Part shown: piece by piece, positions 43,109 to 50,351 of the stretch
How the letters are laid out: every line of letters begins with the position of its first letter
How positions within the stretch are numbered: position 1 is the first letter of the stretch
Source of the DNA: Sandaracinaceae bacterium
Lineage (GTDB): Bacteria; Myxococcota_A; Polyangia; Polyangiales; Sandaracinaceae
Assembly (NCBI GenBank): GCA_040218145.1
Contig: JAVJQK010000145.1
Location: forward strand, 1-64,000
DNA: 64,000 nucleotides
Direction: 5' to 3'
Program-made: the position numbers and the translations under genes
Notes under the pieces: generated by a model
Seen by the model: only the letters and a program-made list of their open reading frames with translations
Told to the model about the DNA's origin: nothing
Databases searched by the model: none

Positions 43109-44072
43109 GGCGAGGGGTCCCATCCCAGGCGGCGTTCTGCGCCGCGCCGACGATCAACACGATCAGCCCGATGATCAGCAACAGACCGCAGGTCGCGGCG
43201 CCGAAGGGCATCATGATCGCGCCGATCTGCACCTCCTCGTCGCCGGGGGATCCCCAGCGGGCCGACCACATGCGCTGGTGCGCCTCGAGGAAGCGCTCCC
43301 ACTCCTCGTCGGGATCCGGGCCGCGCAGCGGCGGGCTCGCGCCCGGGGCGGAGAGGCGGCCGCCCGCGCCGTCCACCTCGCTCCAGATGGCGTCGATCAT
43401 CGCGGACGCGTTCGCGGCGCGCAGGGACGCGGCGCCGGTCCGGGCGCCGACCTGCTCGACCTTGCCCACGCAGTCGTCGATGACCGCGCTGGCCGACTGC
43501 CGCCGGACCCGCGCGTCCACGTCCCGCACGGCCATGCGCAGCTTGAGCCGACCCTCGCGGCTCGTCCCCAGCTCCGCCGCGTGGGCGTCGATCCAGCTGG
43601 CCAGCTCGTTCGGGAGGGTCGGCTCCTCGCGGAGCCTGCGATTGAGCGTGCGGCGCGCGCGCGGCGGCATGCGGCTCAGCAGGGCGTGGTGCGCGTCGGT
43701 GGTGCGCGCGAGCACGGGCAGCTCCTCGTGCATGCGTGCGCGGAGAGGCGCCGAGAGGGCGCCGCCGCGCACGCTCTGGGCGACGTCGGCGATGACGAGC
43801 GTCTCGAGGGTGTGGCGGAGCAGCTGCTCGGCGAGGGCGGGCTGCGAGAGCCAGCTCAGCTCGGCCGCGATCCGCCCGTTCGGGACGCCGCGCACCCGGC
43901 CGAGCCCGCGCTCGAGCCGCTCGAGGAGCTCGCGCCCGCGCAGGTCCGCGCCCGCGTACGGGGAGGCGCCGCAGCCCGCGCCGAGCGCGGCCGGCGCGGT
44001 GACGAGCGCGCCCGCGGCGAACGCCGACCGGCGCAGGAAGGCGCGTCGGGCAGAGCTGGGGTGGTCGGACAC
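43095..44072 (-). CDS. Tat-type lipoprotein with C-terminal membrane helix (325 aa)
   Basis: GTG 44072. N-terminus ARRAFLRRSAFAAGALVTAP has twin Arg (RRAFLRR) and a lipobox-like GAGC after it. Helical middle (LLERLERGLGRVRGVPNGRI, HTLETLVIADVAQSVRGGAL). Near the end AATCGLLLIIGLIVLIVGAA is a membrane helix. Unusual to have lipobox and C-terminal helix; function not recognised. Confidence 0.6.
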   Translation of the reverse strand: MSDHPSSARRAFLRRSAFAAGALVTAPAALGAGCGASPYAGADLRGRELLERLERGLGRVRGVPNGRIAAELSWLSQPALAEQLLRHTLETLVIADVAQSVRGGALSAPLRARMHEELPVLARTTDAHHALLSRMPPRARRTLNRRLREEPTLPNELASWIDAHAAELGTSREGRLKLRMAVRDVDARVRRQSASAVIDDCVGKVEQVGARTGAASLRAANASAMIDAIWSEVDGAGGRLSAPGASPPLRGPDPDEEWERFLEAHQRMWSARWGSPGDEEVQIGAIMMPFGAATCGLLLIIGLIVLIVGAAQNAAWDGTPRHAPR

Positions 44073-44176
44073 GTTGCCGCGCGATAGTGCAACGCACAGT
44101 CCATCCCAGGGTAGAGGGAATTGCGGACGTCGGTGTGCCACGGCGTGCAGCTCGGTGCGCACGCCGTGCCGCAGGC

Positions 44177-47020
44177 TCACACACTCAGCCCGCGCAGGAG
44201 CTGCTGGAGCTTTCGGCGGGTCATGGGCTTGACCACGTGCGCGTCGAAGCCCTCGGCGCTCGGGCTGCGATCGAGCTGAGACTCGGCCCAGCCCGTCAGG
44301 GCCACGATGAACGGCGAGTCGCCGGCCAGCGCGCGCATGCGGCGACAGGCCTCGAAGCCGTCGACCTCGGGCATGCCGAGGTCCAGGAAGACGACCTGCG
44401 GCGTGGTCTGCGCCGCGAGCTGCACGCCCGCCGCGCCTCCGTGCGCGACGCGGACCTGGTGTCCCATGCGCTCGAGCAGCATCGCGAGGCTCACCGCCGC
44501 GTCCTCGTTGTCGTCGACCACGAGCACGTCGAAGCCATCGGTGAGCGACGGCTCGCTCACCGGGCCGTCGGCCGTCCGGGGTGGATCGGCCAGCCGGAGC
44601 CGGACCGAGAACGTGCTGCCGTGCCCCAGGCCCGGGCTCTCGGCCGAGACCTGGCCCTCGTGCAGCTCGACCAGGCTCTTGACGAGGCTGAGGCCGATCC
44701 CGAGGCCGCTCCGGGAGCGCTCGGTGCCGTGCAGCTGCCCGAACATCTCGAACGCCCGCTCCCGCTCGCCCGGCGCGAGGCCGAGGCCGTCGTCCTGCAC
44801 CTGCACCAGCGCCTCGCCGTCGCCGGCGCGCAACCGGATGGCGATGTGCCCGCCGCGGTCGGTGTAGGTGGCGGCGTTGGTGAGCAGGTTCGAGAAGACC
44901 TGGGCGAGCCGCGCCGCGTCGCCGTCGACCCACACCGGCACATCCGGGCGCTCCACGGCGAGGGAGTGGCCGGAGCGCGCGATGAGGTCGCGCGTGGCCT
45001 CGAGCGCGCTGTCGAGCGCGTGGCGCAGATCCACGCGCGCGCGGCGGAGCTCGATCTTGCCGCGGCTGATCCGGCTGATGTCGAGCAGGTCGTCGACGAG
45101 CCGGACGAGCTGGTCGAGCTGCCGCTCCATGATCGACAGGGGGCGCGCGATCGCCGGGTCGTCGCCGGTCGCCATCTCGAGGATCTCGATGCCGCTGCGG
45201 ATGGGCGCGAGCGGGTTGCGCAGCTCGTGCGCGAGGGTGGCGAGGAACTCGTCCTTACGCTGGTCCGCCTCCGCGAGCGCGACCTCCACCCCCTTGCGGT
45301 CGGTGATGTCGATGACGCTGCCGATGTAGCCCAGGAACTCCCCCTGGTCGGAGATGCGCGGCGCCGCGGCGTCGATCGCCCAGCGGTACTCGCCGTCGCG
45401 GCGGCGCAGCCGGTACTCGAGGCGGAACGGCTCGCGGCGCTCGTTCGCGCGGAGGAAGACCTCGGCCGCGCGGTCGCGATCCTCGGGGTGCGTGGCGTCG
45501 AGCCAGCCGAGGCCGAGCCCCGTCTCCGGAGTCTGCCCGGTCAGCTCGTACCAGGACTGGCTCAGGAACGAGCACGTGCCGTCCGGCTCGGTGACCCACA
45601 CCATGACCGGGGCGTTGTCGGCGAGGTTGCGGAAGCGCGCCTCGCTCTCCGCGAGGGCGGTCATCGCCTCGGCCCGCGCGCGCGCCAGGGCCAGGCTCCC
45701 GCTCACCCGCGCGATCAGCTCACGCGCGCTGAACGGCTTGACCAGGTAGTCGTCCGCGCCCGCCTCGATGCCCTCGACGCGCGCCTCCTCGCCGGCGCGC
45801 GCCGACAGCAGGATCACGGGCGTCGAGGCGAGCTCGGGGTCGGCCCGGAGCGCCCGCACGAGCCCGAGGCCGTCGAGCCGCGGCATCATGATGTCGCTGA
45901 GCACGAGGTCGGGGTGCCGCTCGTGGATCATCCGAAGCGCGGTCTGCCCGTCGGCCGCGGTGATCACGTCGTGGAAGGGCGAGAGGAGCCGCGCCACGTA
46001 GTCCCGCATGTCGGCGTTGTCGTCGGCGAGCAGAACGCAGCCGCGGTGCCTCTCCGCGGCGGCCCGGGTGGGCGCGGTGGCCTCGCGCACGGTGACGGCC
46101 GGGTCGGTGGGCGGCTCGGGGAGCCACCGCAGGGCCTCCTCCACGAAGGGAGTGGCGCCGAGCGCGGTCGAGACCTGCGTCCGCGCCCGCCCGACGTGCT
46201 CCGCCGGCAGGTGCGCGGCGCCGATGGGGACGCGCACGCTGAAGGTGCTGCCCGCGCCGAGCTCGCTCTCGACGTGGACCTCGCCGCCGTGCAGCCGGAC
46301 GAGCTCCTGCACCAGCGCCAGCCCGATGCCCGAGCCCTCGTGCGTGCGCCCCTCCGCGCCCCGCACGCGGTGGAAGCGTTGAAAGAGCTTGGGCAGCTCT
46401 TCTTCGGGGATGCCCGTCCCGGTGTCGGAGACCCGCAACACGGCGTGGTCGTCTTCGAGGCTGGTCGAGACGCGGATCGAGCCGGAGAGGGTGTACTTGA
46501 AGGCGTTCGAGACGAGGTTGAGGACGACCTTCTCCCACATCTCCCGGTCGACGTAGAGGGGCGCGTCGAGCGGCGGGCAGTCGACCTCCAGGCGCAAGCC
46601 CGCCTTCTCGACCGCGGCGCGGAACACGCTGGCGAGCTCGGCCGTGAGCGCGCCGAGGTCGGTCTCTTCGTAGGCGGCCTGCACACGCCCGGCCTCGATG
46701 CGCGAGAAGTCGAGCAACGTGTTGACCAGCTTCAGGAGGCGCTGGCCGTTCCGGTGGACGACCTCGAGCAGCGCGTGGGCCTCGGCGGGGAGGTCGCGCT
46801 CCGCGGTGGCGAGCATGTCCTCGAGCGGCGAGAGCATCAGGGTGAGTGGCGTCCGGAACTCGTGGCTGACATTGGCAAAGAACGTGGTCTTGGCGAGGTC
46901 GAGCTCCGCGAGCGCCTCCGCCCGCTTGCGCTCCTCCTCCGCGGCGCGCGCGTTCGACAAGAGGTTGGCGAGCTGGCCCGCCACGAGGCCGAGGAAGTCC
47001 TGGTACTTCTCGTCGAGCAT
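44177..47020 (-). CDS. hybrid sensor histidine kinase with two kinase and two receiver domains
   Basis: 947 aa from ATG 47020. Order: GAF end/helix LMLDEKYQDFLGLVAGQL; HisKA with FFANVSHEFRTPLTLMLS; HATPase; receiver with LVLSDIMMPRLDG; PAS (FRNLADNAPVMVWVTEPDGT); second HisKA, DEFLATLAHELRNPLAPIR; HATPase with GLGIGLSLVKSLVELHEG; final receiver VVFLDLGMPEVDG. Both kinase cores keep their N and G boxes. The start overlaps the stop of the gene at 47020 (TGATG), and homologous proteins are usually one chain across this junction, so this may be a split or frameshifted single gene. Confidence 0.85.
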   Translation of the reverse strand: MLDEKYQDFLGLVAGQLANLLSNARAAEEERKRAEALAELDLAKTTFFANVSHEFRTPLTLMLSPLEDMLATAERDLPAEAHALLEVVHRNGQRLLKLVNTLLDFSRIEAGRVQAAYEETDLGALTAELASVFRAAVEKAGLRLEVDCPPLDAPLYVDREMWEKVVLNLVSNAFKYTLSGSIRVSTSLEDDHAVLRVSDTGTGIPEEELPKLFQRFHRVRGAEGRTHEGSGIGLALVQELVRLHGGEVHVESELGAGSTFSVRVPIGAAHLPAEHVGRARTQVSTALGATPFVEEALRWLPEPPTDPAVTVREATAPTRAAAERHRGCVLLADDNADMRDYVARLLSPFHDVITAADGQTALRMIHERHPDLVLSDIMMPRLDGLGLVRALRADPELASTPVILLSARAGEEARVEGIEAGADDYLVKPFSARELIARVSGSLALARARAEAMTALAESEARFRNLADNAPVMVWVTEPDGTCSFLSQSWYELTGQTPETGLGLGWLDATHPEDRDRAAEVFLRANERREPFRLEYRLRRRDGEYRWAIDAAAPRISDQGEFLGYIGSVIDITDRKGVEVALAEADQRKDEFLATLAHELRNPLAPIRSGIEILEMATGDDPAIARPLSIMERQLDQLVRLVDDLLDISRISRGKIELRRARVDLRHALDSALEATRDLIARSGHSLAVERPDVPVWVDGDAARLAQVFSNLLTNAATYTDRGGHIAIRLRAGDGEALVQVQDDGLGLAPGERERAFEMFGQLHGTERSRSGLGIGLSLVKSLVELHEGQVSAESPGLGHGSTFSVRLRLADPPRTADGPVSEPSLTDGFDVLVVDDNEDAAVSLAMLLERMGHQVRVAHGGAAGVQLAAQTTPQVVFLDLGMPEVDGFEACRRMRALAGDSPFIVALTGWAESQLDRSPSAEGFDAHVVKPMTRRKLQQLLRGLSV

Positions 47021-47925
47021 CAGCCTGGGCTCACGCCGAGGACCACCACGCCCGCGGGGCCGTCGGCGCCACGGTCGGTCAGGGGCAAGACCACCGCGGT
47101 CTCGGGCGGCTCCGCCCACGGGCCCGAGGGCGGCACCTCGAGCGCGTCGCCGAGCGGGACCTCGGCGGGGGCGCCCGTGCGGAGCACCTCCTCGAAGGGC
47201 CACGGCGCCGTCTGGGGATCGGTGACGGACGGGCTGAAGGGGCGGTCCGGCGCGACGCCCGACCAGGCCGCGAGCCGCAGGCCGTCGTCGGGGTGCGTCA
47301 GGTAGATCAGCGAGAAGGGGATGTCTGCGTCGTCGTGGGCGAGCGCCTCCGCGGCGAGGCGGCACGCGTCGAGCACGGTGCGGGCGTTCGCCGGGGCGGT
47401 GGCGAGGTCGTGGAGCGTGTGCAGGCGTCGCTCGCCGAGCACCTTCTCGGTCGTCTCGCTGCAGGCGCAGAAGACGCCGCCGATCCCCCCCGACTCATCG
47501 CGGATGGGGCTGTAGGAGAAGGTGAAGTAGGTCTCCTCCGGGAAGCCGTTCCGCTCCATGATCAGCAGCAGATCGTCCGACCAGGTCGAGTCGCCGTGCT
47601 CGACCACGCGCTCGACCATCGGCCCGATCGTGTCCCAGATCTCCGACCAGATCTCCCGCGCGGGGCGCCCCATCGCCCACGGGTGCCGGTCGCCGAGGAT
47701 GGGCGCGTAGCTGTCGTTGTAGATCTGGACCGCCTGCGGCCCCCAGAACACGAACATCGGGTAGCGCGAGTTGATCAGGAGGCTGACCGCCGTCCGGAGG
47801 CTCTGCGGCCAGTCCGCGGCGGGCCCGAGCGCGGTCCGCGCCCAGTCCGTGCCCCTGACCAGCTCGCCCGCCGCGCCCCCACCCGCCAGGAAGTCCGTCC
47901 CCACCGCCTCGCCTCCGTCGCTCAT
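47020..47925 (-). CDS. PAS-GAF sensor module of the kinase system
   Basis: 301 aa from ATG 47925. It has a PAS-type region (MFVFWGPQAVQIYNDSYAPI, GRPAREIWSEIWDTIGPMVE) and a GAF-like second half (DIPFSLIYLTHPDDGLRLAA, VVLPLTDRGADGPAGVVVLG). No kinase core of its own. Its TGA overlaps the ATG of the hybrid kinase by one base. Read straight through with one added base, it would join LGVSP to RLMLDEKY, the normal sequence of such kinases. It is thus the sensor half of the neighbour. Confidence 0.75.
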   Translation of the reverse strand: MSDGGEAVGTDFLAGGGAAGELVRGTDWARTALGPAADWPQSLRTAVSLLINSRYPMFVFWGPQAVQIYNDSYAPILGDRHPWAMGRPAREIWSEIWDTIGPMVERVVEHGDSTWSDDLLLIMERNGFPEETYFTFSYSPIRDESGGIGGVFCACSETTEKVLGERRLHTLHDLATAPANARTVLDACRLAAEALAHDDADIPFSLIYLTHPDDGLRLAAWSGVAPDRPFSPSVTDPQTAPWPFEEVLRTGAPAEVPLGDALEVPPSGPWAEPPETAVVLPLTDRGADGPAGVVVLGVSPG

Positions 47926-47985
47926 CGTAGCGAACTGAGACCCCGGCGGGCGGGTGACCAGAGGGGATCTGCGTCGCCAAGACGT

Positions 47986-48010
47986 AAAAAAGCCGGCCCG
48001 AAGGCCGGCT
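47986..48010 (-). terminator. Rho-independent terminator of tRNA-Leu
   Basis: Reading leftward: AGCCGGCC, TTCG tetraloop, GGCCGGCT, then TTTTTT. An 8-bp GC stem with U-run, five bases after the tRNA 3' end. Confidence 0.9.
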
Positions 48011-48014
48011 TGTT

Positions 48015-48098
48015 TGCGGAAGAGAGGACTCGAACCTCCACGGATTTTACTCCACCAGATCCTTAGTCTGGCGCGTCTGCCAGTTCCGCCACTTCCGC
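48015..48098 (-). tRNA. tRNA-Leu (anticodon AAG)
   Basis: 84 nt on the reverse strand. Acceptor GCGGAAG/CTTCCGC, discriminator A, long variable arm: all Leu features. Anticodon stem CCAGA/TCTGG closes a 7-base loop CTAAGGA, giving U33, anticodon AAG and G37. A34 in a bacterial tRNA-Leu is uncommon (GAG is usual) and would be expected to become inosine through a TadA-like deaminase. Confidence 0.9.
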
Positions 48099-48134
48099 GT
48101 GGGGCGAGCGAATCTAGCTGGCTCCCCGGGGATG

Positions 48135-48521
48135 TCAAGCAGCGACGGTGTCCTTTTTCGGGGAGCGCGTGTACCACCAGGCCCACAGGATGAAGAGGGC
48201 CTGGAACGGCAGCCGGACGTAGAGGCCGACCTCGGGCACGTCGTAGTCCTCCGGGTGCAGGGCCATGTGGACGTTGGCCGGGAAGACCGCGATCAGGAGG
48301 GCGATGATGCCCCACGCCGCGAGCACGCGCGTCCGCGGGACGAGCACGCCGACGCCGAGCAGGATCTCGGCGAGCCCGGAGAGCCAGACCAGCTCCAGGT
48401 GCCAGGGCAAGTAGGGGGGCATGATCGCGACGTAGAACTCGGGGTTCACGAAGTGGTTCACGCCGGCCGCGACGTAGAGGACGGCCATCAGGACCAGGAG
48501 CACGTTCTTCAGCACGGTCAT
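48135..48521 (-). CDS. DoxX-family membrane protein (128 aa)
   Basis: ATG 48521. Four hydrophobic helices (MTVLKNVLLVLMAVLYVAAG, LELVWLSGLAEILLGVGVLV, VLAAWGIIALLIAVFPANVH, PFQALFILWAWWYTRSPKKD) with the NHFVNPEFYVAIMPPYLP and AEILLGVGVL signatures of DoxX-like proteins, small membrane proteins linked to redox or thiol metabolism in other species. Exact role unknown. Confidence 0.8.
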   Translation of the reverse strand: MTVLKNVLLVLMAVLYVAAGVNHFVNPEFYVAIMPPYLPWHLELVWLSGLAEILLGVGVLVPRTRVLAAWGIIALLIAVFPANVHMALHPEDYDVPEVGLYVRLPFQALFILWAWWYTRSPKKDTVAA

Positions 48522-48711
48522 CGCCTATCCGCGGCGAGCATAGGATGGGATGCGCCGCGCGGCCGCAGATCGCGCGCTGCCAGCTTCGTCAATGCAGGCG
48601 GACAGAGCTGGCAGTCGCCGCGCCCGGACCCCGGGAAGCTCGTGCCTGGGGCGGTGGCACGGGCCTCGCTGAGGGCGGGTCCGACCCCGAACGGATCGGG
48701 AGGAGGACCAG

Positions 48712-49143
48712 ATGAACGACAAGATCGGCAAGATGGGTAGCGCGTGGGTGTGGCTGTTCGCGCTGGGCGCGGTGCTCTTCGGCATGGGCAGCGGCTACGT
48801 CACGGCGGGCATGAGCGCGAAGATCTCCAGCGGCGTCTACTTCGGCGTCTTCATCGTCAGCGGCTTCGCGGCGATGGCGCTGACGCAGGCCAAGGCGTGG
48901 CTCGGCATCGCCGCGTTCCTGCTCGCCGCGCTGGTCAGCGCCGCGAGCTACTACTGGATCGCGGCGCAGGCGGTGGCGGACGCGACGAGCGCGCTCGGCG
49001 CGGCGGAGGCCGGCGGCACGATCGGCGCGGCGATGGGCGCCTTCGTGGCCGTGGTCACCTTCCTCGTCAGCGCGACGGGCGGCGTCACGGGCGCGGTCGC
49101 GGGCGTCCGCGCCCGCAAGCAGCTCGCCGCCGCGTCCGCGTGA
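48712..49143 (+). CDS. Ala/Gly-rich four-helix membrane protein (143 aa)
   Basis: ATG 48712 with GGGAGGAGGACC upstream, a strong site. Four transmembrane stretches (WVWLFALGAVLFGMGSGYVT, GVFIVSGFAAMALTQAKAWL, AAFLLAALVSAASYYWIAAQ, GAFVAVVTFLVSATGGVTGA). No family recognised. Its 3' end overlaps the 3' end of the opposite hydrolase gene by ~59 bp. Confidence 0.65.
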   Translation: MNDKIGKMGSAWVWLFALGAVLFGMGSGYVTAGMSAKISSGVYFGVFIVSGFAAMALTQAKAWLGIAAFLLAALVSAASYYWIAAQAVADATSALGAAEAGGTIGAAMGAFVAVVTFLVSATGGVTGAVAGVRARKQLAAASA

Positions 49144-50290
49144 GGAGGAGCGCCAGCGCGAACGCGGCCACCGCGGGGAGGCCGCGCGGGCTGGCGCGGC
49201 TCGCGCGGCATCCGCAGCCGCCGCCCTCGTCGGGCCCGGGCCCCGCGTCGCGCGCGCCGCCCCCCGCGTCCGCCGTCCCCGGGCCCGCGTCGCGCGGCCC
49301 CTCGGCGCCCGCGTCGTCGCGTCCGCCGTCTCGCGTTCTCGGGCCGGCGTCGGCGTCGGGCGGGCCCGCGTCCATCTCCACGGGCGGCGCGCTCGCGCAC
49401 GGCAGCGCGTCGAGCCCATCGGCCGAGACGCCTTCGATGGCGCCGCCGCTCTCGTCGCCGGCCATCGACGCGCCGCCGAGCCAGGGCCGCACCGCGTCGT
49501 CGTCGGTGAGCAGGCACGCCGCCCACGCCACCGCGTAGCGCCGGAACACGAGCGCGGTGCCGGGATCGCCCGCGCCGCAGCCGAAGGGGCACACCGAGTC
49601 CCCGGGCATCTCCGGATCGCAGTGGCCCGAGCCGCTGACGGTGAGGGTGAGCTTCGGGCTCGGCAGGCGGCCGGCCACCGCGTCGGGGCGCCACTGCGCG
49701 TTGCACGTGCCCGGCACGGCCGCGAGCAGCTGCAGGGTCGGCGCGGTGACGCCCGCGGTGGCGTCGAGCCCGACCGTGCCGTCGTCGTTCGGATCGAGGA
49801 GCACCAGCGCGTCGATTCGATCGTCGCGCGAGGCGGCGAGGTGGGAGGCGAGCGCGCCCCAGGAGTGCCCGATGAGCCCGCGGCGCGCCCCGTCGACGCG
49901 GCCCGCGATCGGCGCGCTCGCGTCGTCGCTCCGGGCCACCGCCCAGTCGAGCAGGGCGATGATCTGCGCCGCGTTCGCGTCGTGGTCGCAGCCGAAGAAG
50001 TCGCACGGCAGATCGGGGAGCACGACCACGAACCCACGCGAGGCGAGGGTGCGCGCCAGCTCCACGTGTCGGGCGCCCGTCCGGTTCGCGCCGTGGATCA
50101 CGCCGAGCAGCGGGTGCGGCCCGGGGGTGGTCGGGGAGATCACGCGCGTCGGGATGCGCGCGCCCGCGGCGTCCACGCGCCCCGCGTCCCACTCATCGAG
50201 CTCGAGCGGCCCGCGCGTCGCGGGGTCTTGCGCGTGGGCGGTCGAGGTGGCGAGCGCGCCGCACGCGCAGAGCAAGAGGGCCGCTCTCAT
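49085..50290 (-). CDS. secreted alpha/beta hydrolase with MYXO-CTERM tail
   Basis: 401 aa. Signal MRAALLLCACGALATSTAHA. Hydrolase core like dienelactone hydrolases: HPLLGVIHGANRTGARHV, FVVVLPDLPCDFFGCD, and GLIGHSWGALASHLA with nucleophile Ser in GHSWG; a late GSGHCD may hold the His. C-terminal third is an Asp-Ala-Gly linker followed by EGGGCGCRASR, a hydrophobic helix AVAAFALALLL and TRTRRR: the MYXO-CTERM cell-surface sorting pattern of Myxococcota (Cys, helix, basic end). Should be displayed on the outer surface. Confidence 0.82.
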   Translation of the reverse strand: MRAALLLCACGALATSTAHAQDPATRGPLELDEWDAGRVDAAGARIPTRVISPTTPGPHPLLGVIHGANRTGARHVELARTLASRGFVVVLPDLPCDFFGCDHDANAAQIIALLDWAVARSDDASAPIAGRVDGARRGLIGHSWGALASHLAASRDDRIDALVLLDPNDDGTVGLDATAGVTAPTLQLLAAVPGTCNAQWRPDAVAGRLPSPKLTLTVSGSGHCDPEMPGDSVCPFGCGAGDPGTALVFRRYAVAWAACLLTDDDAVRPWLGGASMAGDESGGAIEGVSADGLDALPCASAPPVEMDAGPPDADAGPRTRDGGRDDAGAEGPRDAGPGTADAGGGARDAGPGPDEGGGCGCRASRASPRGLPAVAAFALALLLTRTRRRAACGRGRPRPRP

Positions 50291-50351
50291 GCGGGCAGGC
50301 TACCCGAACGGCGGTGGGAGGGGCAGGCGGCGCGTCCTATGCTCTGCCGCG

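Noticed and set aside
44087-47305. 1072-codon forward frame opposite the histidine kinase
   Set aside because: Antisense shadow; the reverse frame has all kinase boxes.
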